64,000 bases of DNA. Origin: Geminicoccaceae bacterium. Lineage in GTDB: Bacteria; Pseudomonadota; Alphaproteobacteria; Geminicoccales; Geminicoccaceae. Below the pieces are notes generated by a model. The model did not search any database. It was not told the DNA's origin and saw only the letters and a list, made by a program, of their open reading frames with translations. Below, piece by piece: positions 25,436 through 34,488 of the stretch (position 1 is the stretch's first letter; every line of letters starts with the position of its first letter). Where the stretch lies: assembly GCA_028285265.1 (NCBI GenBank), contig JANQPX010000076.1, positions 58,014 through 122,013 on the forward strand, written 5' to 3'. The translations under genes were made by a program, and so were the position numbers.

Positions 25436-27142
25436 ATGGCAACGCTTGAACTCAAGAATATCGTCAAAAGCTATGGCGATGGCAAAGGGCGTACCGAGGT
25501 TCTGGATGGAATCGACCTCTCGATCCAAGACCGCGAGTTCGTCGCCATCGTCGGCTTCTCAGGCTCGGGCAAGACAACACTCATCAACACCATCGCCGGC
25601 CTCGTCGAGCCCGACCGAGGTGAGGTGCTGGTCGACGGTAAGCCCGTCAAGGACGCTGGCCCTGATCGAGGGCTTGTCTTTCAAAGCTATTCGCTGATGC
25701 CCTGGCTCACGGTTTACGGCAATGTGGCGCTCGCCGTAGACGCCGTCTTCAAGTCCAACAGCAAGGCCGAGAAAGACGCACGGATCCGCCGTTATGTAGA
25801 CATGGTGGGCCTTACGCCGGCCATCGACCGAAAGCCTGCCGCCCTCTCTGGCGGCATGCGCCAGCGAGTCGCGGTCGCACGAGCGTTGGCCATGAGTCCG
25901 GAAATCTTGCTTCTCGATGAACCACTCTCAGCTCTCGACGCGCTTACAAGGGCGAAGCTGCAAAATGAGATCGAACAAATCTGGCGACAGGAAAAAAAGA
26001 CCGTCGTTATGATCACCAACGACGTCGATGAAGCGATCCTGCTCGCCGATCGCATTATCCCGTTGAAACCCGGACCCAAGGCTAAGCTCGGGCCGGAGTT
26101 TGTCGTCGATCTGCCGCGGCCGCGCGACCGAACCGCCATGAACCACAATGAGCGGTTCAAGACGCTTAGGAACGACATCACACGCTATCTGGTCGATGTC
26201 AGCCATGAGCGAGATCTCATCCAGTCGGAGGGGCCGGCCCTACCCGAGGTGACCCCAGTTCTGCCATTGGCACTCCGAAAGGCGATGTCATCGAAGATGG
26301 TCCACGGTGATAATCGCTATCTTGAATTCGCCAAGCTGAAGAAAGTCTATCCAACGCCAAAAGGACCACTCACGGTCTGCGAAGACATCGACCTGATCAT
26401 GAAGAAGGGCGAATTTGTCTCCCTGATCGGGCATTCCGGATGCGGCAAGTCGACGGTGCTGTCAATGACCGCCGGTCTGAATGAAATTACAGACGGTGGC
26501 ATCGTCTTGGATGGTTCCGAGGTCAGCATGGCCGGACCGGACAAAGGCGTTGTCTTTCAAGCCCCCTCGCTCTTCCCCTGGCTCACCGCTGCAGAGAATG
26601 TGAGCCTCGGCGTCGAGCGGGTCTATCCCCATGCGACCCAAAAGGAACGAAACGACATCGTCGGCTATTATCTGACGCGGGTCGGCCTTGGCGATGCCCT
26701 GCACAAAAAAGCAGCCGATCTCTCTAACGGCATGAAACAACGGGTCGGCATTGCTCGTGCCTTCGCCTTGTCGCCGAAACTTCTCCTGCTCGACGAGCCC
26801 TTCGGCATGCTCGACAGTCTGACCCGCTGGGACCTCCAAGAAGTCCTGATGGAGGTCTGGAGCCGAACCCGAGTGACGGCGATCTGCGTCACCCACGATG
26901 TCGACGAAGCCATCTTGCTCGCCGACCGTGTTGTCATGATGACCAACGGACCACATGCACGCATCGGCAAGATCATGGAGGTGAACTTGCCCCGTCCGCG
27001 CACGCGCACTGAGCTCTTGGAACATCCGGACTACTACCGCTATCGCGAGGAACTGCTGACGTTCCTCGAAGAATACGAGCATGGTGGTGCCGTGCGCACT
27101 GGCGAGGACAAAAAACCATCCGAGCCGAAGAAAGCGGCCTGA
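25436..27142 (+). CDS. Fused double ATPase of the nitrate ABC transporter (NrtC/NrtD)
   Basis: The 568-residue protein holds two complete ABC ATPase domains in tandem. Domain 1 (about residues 1-250) has Walker A GFSGSGKTT, signature LSGGMRQR and Walker B ILLLDEPLSAL. Domain 2 (about residues 295-540) has Walker A GHSGCGKST, signature LSNGMKQR and Walker B LLLLDEPFGML. The two domains replace the separate NrtC and NrtD ATPases, so one polypeptide could serve both nucleotide sites. In domain 1 the Walker B is followed by VVMITNDVDEA, with Asn where the switch His is usual; domain 2 keeps His (AICVTHDVDEA). One site may therefore be degenerate. Confidence 0.9.
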   Translation: MATLELKNIVKSYGDGKGRTEVLDGIDLSIQDREFVAIVGFSGSGKTTLINTIAGLVEPDRGEVLVDGKPVKDAGPDRGLVFQSYSLMPWLTVYGNVALAVDAVFKSNSKAEKDARIRRYVDMVGLTPAIDRKPAALSGGMRQRVAVARALAMSPEILLLDEPLSALDALTRAKLQNEIEQIWRQEKKTVVMITNDVDEAILLADRIIPLKPGPKAKLGPEFVVDLPRPRDRTAMNHNERFKTLRNDITRYLVDVSHERDLIQSEGPALPEVTPVLPLALRKAMSSKMVHGDNRYLEFAKLKKVYPTPKGPLTVCEDIDLIMKKGEFVSLIGHSGCGKSTVLSMTAGLNEITDGGIVLDGSEVSMAGPDKGVVFQAPSLFPWLTAAENVSLGVERVYPHATQKERNDIVGYYLTRVGLGDALHKKAADLSNGMKQRVGIARAFALSPKLLLLDEPFGMLDSLTRWDLQEVLMEVWSRTRVTAICVTHDVDEAILLADRVVMMTNGPHARIGKIMEVNLPRPRTRTELLEHPDYYRYREELLTFLEEYEHGGAVRTGEDKKPSEPKKAA

Positions 27143-27146
27143 CCCG

Positions 27147-28370
27147 ATGGAGCGGTTGGTTATCGTCGGAGGCGGCATGGCGGCTGCGCGATTGGTCAAT
27201 CGCCTGTCCGAGCTTGCTCCCGATCACTACCAAGTCACGCTCATCGGCGCCGAGCCATCGCTGCCCTATGACCGCGTGCAACTCTCATCCGTGCTCGCCG
27301 GCGAACGGTCGCAAAGCGACCTCAACCTGGTTGAACCTAAGGCCTGCAAGCGCATCGTTTTCTTTCAAGGACAACGGGTCATATCGATCAGCCGAGCGAC
27401 CCAACGGGTCATGCTCGCGGATTGCAGCACGATCGCCTACGACAAACTGGTCCTTGCCACCGGCTCTACGCCAATCCGCCTGCCCTTGCCAGGTGCCAAT
27501 CTCGAGGCTGTCGCCACCTTCCGTGATGTCGCCGATGTCGAGAGGCTCAGCCGCATTCAAGGGCGCGTGGTGGTGATTGGCGGCGGACTTCTAGGCCTTG
27601 AAGCCGCGCATGGCCTCGCCAAACGCGGTCTCGACGTCACGGTGGTTCACTTGATGCCCTGGCTGATGGAGCGCCAGCTCGATTGTGAGGCAGGTGATCA
27701 GCTCCGCCACGAGCTGGAACGACGGGGCGTGACCACTCTCCTCAATGCCCATAGCGAAGCGATCCTCGGCACCCAGCACGTCGAGGGCCTAAAGCTGAAA
27801 TCCGGCGACGTCATCCCCTGCGATCACGTCATCATGGCCGTTGGCATTAAATCGGAAACAGAACTTGGCACTACAGCCGGCCTGAATGTTGGGCGTGGTC
27901 TTCACGTGAACGACCAGCTCATGACATCCGACGGCAAGATCTTCGCCATCGGTGAATGTGCCGAACATCGAGGGGTCACCTACGGCCTCGTTGGGCCCGC
28001 AAACGAGCAGGCCGACATCCTTGCCGCTCATCTAACAGGAGACGAACGGGCCTCCTATCAGGGCTCCGCCGTCTTCACATCGCTTAAAGTCTCCGGTGTT
28101 CAGCTCTTTTCCGCCGGGGACTTCTCCGATGACGCCGAGGGGGACCGGATCACCTTCCGCGACCCTGATCGCGGCATCTATAAAAAGCTCATCATAAGAG
28201 ACGACCGTCTCGTCGGCGCCGTGCTGCTCGGTGATGCCGGAGACGGGGCTTGGTACGCATCCCTCATTCGGAACCAGGTACCGATCGAACCGATCCGCGA
28301 TCGTCTCATGTTCGGGCGCGCATTTATTGAGGATCTTGAGGACGTCGATACGCTTCAGAGTGCGGCTTGA
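27147..28370 (+). CDS. FAD-dependent NirB-like nitrite reductase subunit
   Basis: The 407-residue product corresponds to the FAD/NAD(P)H-binding N-terminal half of NirB/NasD-type nitrite reductases. It has two Rossmann fingerprints: VIVGGGMAAARLV at the N-terminus for FAD and VVVIGGGLLGLEAA for NAD(P)H, then MAVGIKSETEL and IFAIGECAEHRGVTYGLVGP. It lacks the [2Fe-2S] and sirohaem parts of full NirB. The ATG at 27147 lies four bases after the ATPase gene. It probably passes electrons to the nitrate or nitrite reductase encoded downstream, as NasB-type subunits do. Confidence 0.85.
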   Translation: MERLVIVGGGMAAARLVNRLSELAPDHYQVTLIGAEPSLPYDRVQLSSVLAGERSQSDLNLVEPKACKRIVFFQGQRVISISRATQRVMLADCSTIAYDKLVLATGSTPIRLPLPGANLEAVATFRDVADVERLSRIQGRVVVIGGGLLGLEAAHGLAKRGLDVTVVHLMPWLMERQLDCEAGDQLRHELERRGVTTLLNAHSEAILGTQHVEGLKLKSGDVIPCDHVIMAVGIKSETELGTTAGLNVGRGLHVNDQLMTSDGKIFAIGECAEHRGVTYGLVGPANEQADILAAHLTGDERASYQGSAVFTSLKVSGVQLFSAGDFSDDAEGDRITFRDPDRGIYKKLIIRDDRLVGAVLLGDAGDGAWYASLIRNQVPIEPIRDRLMFGRAFIEDLEDVDTLQSAA

Positions 28371-28380
28371 GGACGACGGC

Positions 28381-30189
28381 ATGACCGATAACCAACCGTT
28401 CACGCCAGAGCAAAAAGAATATCTGGAAGGCTTCATGACAGGTGCCAACAAGGCGCGCGAAGCCTTGGGCATGCCCCCCTTGGCGACACTCGCCAACGGC
28501 CAGATCGGCACAGCATCTTCAGGCAGTGACGATACCGCCTCTCCGGATGCCGTCCACCGCAAGGCGCAGGATCGCTTTCTCGCTGCCGGGAAGAAGCTGA
28601 CGGCAGAAGAAAAGGCCAAGCGCGACGGTCATCCCTTCGACATGTGGGACGAGATCGTCGCTAGGGCTAAAGCCGGAGAATTTCCCAAGGGCACCGATGT
28701 CTTCAAGTACAAGTATTACGGCCTGTTCTTCACAGGCCCCAACCAAAAGGCCTTCATGTCCCGCTTGAAGCTGCCCAACGGGATGCTGAACGCCTGGCAG
28801 TTTCGCGGGCTTGCCGACCTCGCAGAACGCTACGGCGGTGGTTACGCCCATGTGACCACCCGCGCCAATCTGCAGATCCGAGAGATCGGGGCGAGCGACT
28901 CCGTCAATTATCTTGAAGGCCTCTTTGCGCTCGGCATCACGTCAAAGGGCTCTGGCGCCGACAATATCCGCAATATCACCGGCTCGCCCACCGCAGGCAT
29001 CGACGCCCAGGAACTGATTGATACGCGACCGTTGGCACGAGAAATCCAGCATTACATTCTCAACCAACGTGACTTCTTTGGACTTCCCAGAAAATTCAAT
29101 ATCGCCTTCGACGGGGGCGGCAGGATCGGGGTCCTTGAAGAGAGTAACGACATCGGCTTTACAGCCTTTCGTGTCGGCGAGGGGAAGGTCGTGCCGCCCG
29201 GCGTTTACTTCAGGCTCGCTCTCGGCGGCATCACCGGCCATCAGGACATCGCCCAGGATGCCGGCGTCGTCCTTCGCCCAGAGGAATGCACGCCGGTCGC
29301 CGCCGCCATCATCCGTGTTTTCATCGATGAGGGCGATCGCACGGATCGCACCAAAGCACGCATGAAATACGTCCTCGACCGCTGGGGACACGACAAGTAT
29401 CTCGAAGAAACCGAGAAGGTGCTGGGCTACCAGCTCCCGCGCCTGCCTCTGGAAGATGGCGCCCACCGCGGCGGCATCGATCGTATGGGGCACATCGGCG
29501 TTCACGAGCAAATCGACAACGATCGCTTCTACATGGGTTTGGCCCTGCCGGTCGGTCGTCTCACGCCGGAGCAAATGCGCGGTATCGCGCACCTGGCGCA
29601 ACGCTATGGCGACGGCGATATTCGATTGACCGTCTGGCAAAATCTGATCATCTCAGGGATTGCAGGCAACGACATCGACGTCGTCAAAGAACACATCGAA
29701 AAGATGGGCCTTGCCTGGTCGGCAAGCAATTTGCGCGCAGGCATGGTCGCCTGCACCGGTGCTTTCGGCTGCCGTTTTGCACTCGCCCATACCAAGGAAA
29801 ACGCGGCTAGAATTATCGATCACTTGGATGATCGCCTCACCCTCGACCAGCCGATCAATATCCATATCACCGGGTGCCATCATAGCTGCGCGCAACACTA
29901 TATCGGTGATATCGGCCTGCTATCGACCAAGGTCGATCTTGGCGGGGAGGATGACGAAGACGGCGACGAAGTCGAAGGCTTCCACATTGTGGTCGGCGGC
30001 GGCTGGGGAGAAAAAGCAGCGATCGGCCGCGAGCTCTATGAAAGCATCACCGCCGAGTGCACGCCTGCCGTCATCGAACGCATGCTGAGCGTCTATCTGG
30101 AACGGCGCGAACCTGACGAGACCTTTGCCGACTTTGCCAATCGCCACGAGCTTACCGACCTCAAACAACTTTTCGCGATCGAGGTCTGA
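28381..30189 (+). CDS. nirA: Sirohaem nitrite reductase, NirA-like
   Basis: The 602-residue product is a ferredoxin-type nitrite/sulfite reductase haemoprotein. The ligands of the sirohaem-linked [4Fe-4S] cluster are present as CTGAFGC (C-x5-C) and GCHHSC (C-x3-C), and the two ferredoxin-like half domains are recognisable (YAHVTTRANLQIREI, IRLTVWQNLIISGI). It has an N-terminal extension of about 90 residues rich in charged residues. The ATG at 28381 was chosen over upstream in-frame codons that overlap the previous gene. It reduces nitrite to ammonium in the cytoplasm, with electrons most likely from the flavoprotein encoded next. Confidence 0.88.
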   Translation: MTDNQPFTPEQKEYLEGFMTGANKAREALGMPPLATLANGQIGTASSGSDDTASPDAVHRKAQDRFLAAGKKLTAEEKAKRDGHPFDMWDEIVARAKAGEFPKGTDVFKYKYYGLFFTGPNQKAFMSRLKLPNGMLNAWQFRGLADLAERYGGGYAHVTTRANLQIREIGASDSVNYLEGLFALGITSKGSGADNIRNITGSPTAGIDAQELIDTRPLAREIQHYILNQRDFFGLPRKFNIAFDGGGRIGVLEESNDIGFTAFRVGEGKVVPPGVYFRLALGGITGHQDIAQDAGVVLRPEECTPVAAAIIRVFIDEGDRTDRTKARMKYVLDRWGHDKYLEETEKVLGYQLPRLPLEDGAHRGGIDRMGHIGVHEQIDNDRFYMGLALPVGRLTPEQMRGIAHLAQRYGDGDIRLTVWQNLIISGIAGNDIDVVKEHIEKMGLAWSASNLRAGMVACTGAFGCRFALAHTKENAARIIDHLDDRLTLDQPINIHITGCHHSCAQHYIGDIGLLSTKVDLGGEDDEDGDEVEGFHIVVGGGWGEKAAIGRELYESITAECTPAVIERMLSVYLERREPDETFADFANRHELTDLKQLFAIEV

Positions 30190-30193
30190 ACCG

Positions 30194-31747
30194 ATGTCGA
30201 TCCTACCGCCCCAACTTCCCGATAACGCGCCCTTTAGCGGAGCGCAGCGAGCCTGGCTCAACGGATATCTCGCTGGCCTAGCATCAATCGACATCAGCCA
30301 GTCAGCCGGTGCCACCAACGCTGCCATCGCCGACGTGACGGTCGCCGCTGAGGATGAGGACTTTCCTTGGCACGACCCAGCGATCGAGCTGGACGAGCGC
30401 ATGGACCTTGCTGCGGGTCGCCCCCTGCCTCGCCGAATGATGGCGGCCATGGGCCAACTCGACTGCGGGCAATGCAGCTATGACTGCCGGACCTACGCCG
30501 AGGCTATCGCGGATGGTAGCGAGCCCAAACTCAATCGGTGCGTACCCGGCGGCAAGGCCACGCTGCGCACGCTCAAAAAGCTGACGGCTGAAGTTTCAAG
30601 CGACGCTGTCACAGTGTCCGCGCCAACCGTCGACCCTCGTCCGGCGAGTGTGCTCGCTCATTTTCAAGCGGCGAAACGGCTCCATCCTGAAGGCGCCAAG
30701 AAGGACACGCGACATGTGGTGATCGATCTGACGGGGACCGGGCTCAACTATGAACCGGGCGACAGCCTCGGGGTCTTGCCCACCAACGATCCAGCTCTTG
30801 TCGACAAGATTATAGCTACGCTCGATGCCGATCCCACCTCAGAGGTCGGCGACGGTAATGGGCATAGTCGATCGTTACGCTCGGCTCTCCTCGAAGACGT
30901 GGATCTTCGTTCGCCAACCGACGCTACATTTAAGCTTTTGGCGGATGTGGCCACCGACCAAAGTCATGCCTTGAAACTCTCGTTGATGGCGGACGACGAG
31001 GATCCGGACGGCGATCTTGATGACCTCGATCTTCTTGATGTACTTGAGCGATTTCCGTCGACGACGCCCGATCCTAAGGCCTTCGTCGAAAGCCTGGATG
31101 AGCTGCAGCCGCGCCTCTATTCAATCAGCTCCTCGCCACGCGCGCACCCAGATGAAGTTCATCTCACTGTTGGCGTGACCCGCGAGACCAAACGTGAACG
31201 CCTGCGCAACGGCGTGGCCTCTACCTACCTGGCCGATCGTATCGAAAGCGGGACACCCATCAAGGTCTTCCGCCAACCCGCGCACGGTTTTGCGTTACCG
31301 GTCGATCACAAAAAGCCGGTCATCATGATCGGACCCGGCACCGGCATAGCACCGTTTCGTGCCTTTCTGGAGGAACGCCGAGCGACAGGCGCCGAAGGCT
31401 CAAATTGGCTCTTCTTCGGTAACCCGCACGGAGAGACGGATTATCTCTATCGAGACGAATTGGAGAGCTTCGTCCAAGACGGCCTCTTAACCCGGCTTGA
31501 TACGGCTTTCTCTCGAGACCAGGCCGAGAAAATCTATGTGCAGCATCGCATCCGCGAGCATGGCAAGGACATCTGGCGTTGGCTCGAAGATGGCGCGCAT
31601 GTCTATGTTTGCGGCGACGCCAAGCGCATGGCTACCGATGTCGACCAAGCCCTCCAGGAAGTGATCTGTGATCATAGCGGTCGGGACGGCAAACCCTTCC
31701 TGGCTGAACTCGCCAAATCCGGTCGCTACCAGCGGGACGTCTACTGA
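30194..31747 (+). CDS. CysJ-like flavoprotein reductase with N-terminal 4Fe-4S domain
   Basis: The 517-residue product has a ferredoxin-NADP reductase module like CysJ (GDSLGVLPTN, RLYSISSSP for FAD, GPGTGIAPFRAFL and VYVCGDAKRMA for NADPH) but no FMN flavodoxin domain. In its place, residues about 88-120 hold a Cys motif (CGQCSYDC, then LNRCVPGG) like the Fes/PF04060 [4Fe-4S] domain. The expected electron path is NADPH to FAD to the iron-sulfur cluster to the adjacent sirohaem enzyme or nitrate reductase. The next gene overlaps its stop by one base (TGATG). It is usually annotated as a sulfite reductase alpha subunit, but context argues for nitrite or nitrate reduction. Confidence 0.83.
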   Translation: MSILPPQLPDNAPFSGAQRAWLNGYLAGLASIDISQSAGATNAAIADVTVAAEDEDFPWHDPAIELDERMDLAAGRPLPRRMMAAMGQLDCGQCSYDCRTYAEAIADGSEPKLNRCVPGGKATLRTLKKLTAEVSSDAVTVSAPTVDPRPASVLAHFQAAKRLHPEGAKKDTRHVVIDLTGTGLNYEPGDSLGVLPTNDPALVDKIIATLDADPTSEVGDGNGHSRSLRSALLEDVDLRSPTDATFKLLADVATDQSHALKLSLMADDEDPDGDLDDLDLLDVLERFPSTTPDPKAFVESLDELQPRLYSISSSPRAHPDEVHLTVGVTRETKRERLRNGVASTYLADRIESGTPIKVFRQPAHGFALPVDHKKPVIMIGPGTGIAPFRAFLEERRATGAEGSNWLFFGNPHGETDYLYRDELESFVQDGLLTRLDTAFSRDQAEKIYVQHRIREHGKDIWRWLEDGAHVYVCGDAKRMATDVDQALQEVICDHSGRDGKPFLAELAKSGRYQRDVY

Positions 31748-34488
31748 TGGCCGCCGGTGGCAACAAGATGGACGCCACATTAAGGCCGGGCGAAACGGCA
31801 ACAGTCAAAACAACATGTCCCTATTGCGGCGTCGGCTGTGGCATCCTTGCCAGCCTTGGACCTGGCGGTAGCGTCACCATCAAAGGTGATCCCGATCATC
31901 CCGCAAATTTTGGCAGGCTGTGTTCCAAAGGATCCGCGCTCGCCGAGACTCTTGGTATGGAGGGCCGGTTGCTCCATCCCGAAGTCTCGGGCCGCCGGAC
32001 GACCTGGGATGACGCGCTCGACCTCGTCACCAAACGCTTTCAGGAGGCCATCGACGATCACGGATCCGACAGTGTCGCTTTTTATGTGTCCGGGCAAATC
32101 CTGACGGAAGACTACTACATCGCCAACAAGCTAATGAAGGGTTTCATCGGCTCCGGCAATATCGACACCAATTCCCGCCTCTGCATGGCATCCGCCGTCG
32201 CCGCCCATAAGCGCGCGTTCGGTACCGACACCGTCCCTTGCGACTACACCGACCTTGAAGAGGCGGAGCTCGTTCTGATCGTCGGCTCGAACCTCGCTTG
32301 GTGCCACCCGGTCATCTACCAACGCTTACTCGCAGCGAAGTCAGCAAACCCGTCGATGCAGGTCGTGGTCATCGATCCGAGGCGGACCGCGACAACCGAG
32401 ATCGCCGATCTCCACCTGCCGATCCTGCCAGGCCGCGACGGGTTTCTCTTCTCCTGGCTGCTCGCTGAGCTGGACCGTAAAGGCTGCAAGGATACGACCT
32501 TCATCGACCAGCACACCGACGGTTTCGACGATGCGATCGCCGCAGCTCGATGCTATGCCGAAAACATCGATAGCATGGCCGATGAAACCGGGTTGGAGCC
32601 GGCCCAACTGATCCAGCTACGCGATATGATCATGGCGAGTGAGCGCATGGTCACCCTTTTCTCGCAGGGCATCAACCAGTCGACATCAGGGACGGATAAA
32701 GGCAATGCCATCATCAACCTGCACCTGCTGACCGGCCGCATCGGTAAGCCGGGCATGGGTCCGTTCTCCATCACCGGTCAGCCCAACGCCATGGGCGGAC
32801 GTGAAGTCGGCGGCCTCGCCAACCAGCTCGCAGCCCATGTCGACTTCGGCGATGTTTCTCGAGAAGCGCTCGTGCATGCCTTCTGGAGCTCTAAGAAGCC
32901 GGCGATGGGCCCCGGGCTCAAAGCGGTGGACCTCTTCGAGGCTGTACGTGCCGGCAAGATCAAGGCGCTGTTGATTATGGCAACCAACCCACTGGTTAGC
33001 CTACCGGATGTCGACGGGATCAAGAGTGACTGGCCGGATGATGTGTTTGTCGTTGTTGTGGACTGCATCCGTGACACAGCGACATCGGCGATCGCCGATG
33101 TCCTGATGCCGGCAGCGGCCTGGGCAGAAAAGGACGGGACCGTCACCAATTCAGAACGACGTGTCTCCCGCCAACGCAGCTTCCTGCCGACACCCGATGA
33201 GGCACGCCCGGATTGGTGGATCCTTGCCGAACTCGGCAAGCGCCTTGGTCATCGAGCAGCCTTTGCTTTCGAGACCCCGGCTGAGATATTCCGAGAATAT
33301 GCAGGCCTGGTGCGTGCCGTCGATCGCGATCTCGACTATGGCGACCCGGCCGACCTTTCCGATGGGGCGTATGACGCCTGGGAACCCGCAGCCTGGCCAT
33401 TGAACGCGAAAGATCGCCTGTTTGCCGATGGAACCTTTTTCACCGACAACGGCAAGGCACGCTTTATCGCCATCGAACCGCGGTCACCAAAGGCCGTCCC
33501 GGACTGGCGCTATCCGTTCGTGCTCAACACTGGCCGGTATCGTGACCATTGGCATACGCTCACACGCACAGCGCGCTCGGCGACCCTATCGAGGCACCGC
33601 GCCGAACCAACAGCTGACATCAATCCCGAGGATGCAGACACCCTCGGTCTCGAAGACAACGACCTCGTCCGGCTCACAAGCCCGAGTGGCCAAGTTATGA
33701 TGCCGATCGCCCTGGATGGCAGCATCCCTGTCGGTCAGGTGTTTGCACCCATGCATTGGAATGGTGCCTACAATAAGACGGCCGAGATTAACCGCCTTGT
33801 TGCCCCCGCGACCGATCCCGTTTCCGGTCAGCCTGAATCCAAAGCTGCCGTGCTCCGGATTGAGCCAGTTTCCTTTCGCCACCGAGGTTTTGCGCTGACT
33901 CGGGCCGATATGGGCTTTACCGACTGCGTCTATGCCAATCGCAGCCGAATCAAAGGCGGTTGGCTGCATCGCCTGGCTATCGATGCCGAGGTCCAGGACT
34001 GGCAAAGCTGGTTGGCATCGAGACTAGACGCCTTCAATGGCGATCGACACTGGCTTAGCTTCGCCGATGAGGCCAAGGGACAGTACCGTGTCGCGGTCCT
34101 CGAGAACGGCGAGCTGCAAGCGGTCCTGTTCATCGGTAAGGGACCAACCGCCGATTGGCTGTCCGAGCAGTTCGGAACGCTCGAGCTCGACGATCACACC
34201 AGAAAGGCCCTTCTTCTTGGCGCAGCACCAGGCGCGGATCCCGGTCCATTGGTCTGCGCTTGTTTCGGTGTCGGACAAAAGATCATCGCCAAAGCGATCG
34301 ATGACCATGGCCTTTGCTCAACCGATCTCGTGGGCGCAGCACTCAAGGCTGGCACCAATTGCGGATCCTGCCTACCGGAACTGCGTCGCCTGATTAAATC
34401 CGCAGCCATCTGCCAGAACCGCGCCGCCTGCCAGCCCGCGACACCGCCGGCGCTCTCGGAAACCGACGTGATCGACGTGGAGGCGTAA
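31747..34488 (+). CDS. nasA: Assimilatory nitrate reductase catalytic subunit
   Basis: The 913-residue molybdopterin oxidoreductase has an N-terminal [4Fe-4S] motif CPYCGVGC followed by LCSKGSAL, a molybdopterin-dinucleotide core (QGINQSTSGTDKGNAIINLH, GKPGMGPFSITGQPNAMGGR), and a molydopterin-binding C-terminal domain (RYRDHWHTLTRTARS). The last 80 residues hold a BFD-like [2Fe-2S] domain (CACFGVG and NCGSC) that acts as electron entry point in NasA/NarB enzymes. No signal peptide is present, so it is cytoplasmic. It reduces nitrate to nitrite for NirA. Confidence 0.93.
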   Translation: MAAGGNKMDATLRPGETATVKTTCPYCGVGCGILASLGPGGSVTIKGDPDHPANFGRLCSKGSALAETLGMEGRLLHPEVSGRRTTWDDALDLVTKRFQEAIDDHGSDSVAFYVSGQILTEDYYIANKLMKGFIGSGNIDTNSRLCMASAVAAHKRAFGTDTVPCDYTDLEEAELVLIVGSNLAWCHPVIYQRLLAAKSANPSMQVVVIDPRRTATTEIADLHLPILPGRDGFLFSWLLAELDRKGCKDTTFIDQHTDGFDDAIAAARCYAENIDSMADETGLEPAQLIQLRDMIMASERMVTLFSQGINQSTSGTDKGNAIINLHLLTGRIGKPGMGPFSITGQPNAMGGREVGGLANQLAAHVDFGDVSREALVHAFWSSKKPAMGPGLKAVDLFEAVRAGKIKALLIMATNPLVSLPDVDGIKSDWPDDVFVVVVDCIRDTATSAIADVLMPAAAWAEKDGTVTNSERRVSRQRSFLPTPDEARPDWWILAELGKRLGHRAAFAFETPAEIFREYAGLVRAVDRDLDYGDPADLSDGAYDAWEPAAWPLNAKDRLFADGTFFTDNGKARFIAIEPRSPKAVPDWRYPFVLNTGRYRDHWHTLTRTARSATLSRHRAEPTADINPEDADTLGLEDNDLVRLTSPSGQVMMPIALDGSIPVGQVFAPMHWNGAYNKTAEINRLVAPATDPVSGQPESKAAVLRIEPVSFRHRGFALTRADMGFTDCVYANRSRIKGGWLHRLAIDAEVQDWQSWLASRLDAFNGDRHWLSFADEAKGQYRVAVLENGELQAVLFIGKGPTADWLSEQFGTLELDDHTRKALLLGAAPGADPGPLVCACFGVGQKIIAKAIDDHGLCSTDLVGAALKAGTNCGSCLPELRRLIKSAAICQNRAACQPATPPALSETDVIDVEA

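Noticed and set aside
30194..31747. Annotation as a dedicated sulfite reductase flavoprotein
   Set aside because: Its FMN domain is missing and it is co-transcribed between nirA and nasA, so nitrate/nitrite reduction is the better reading.
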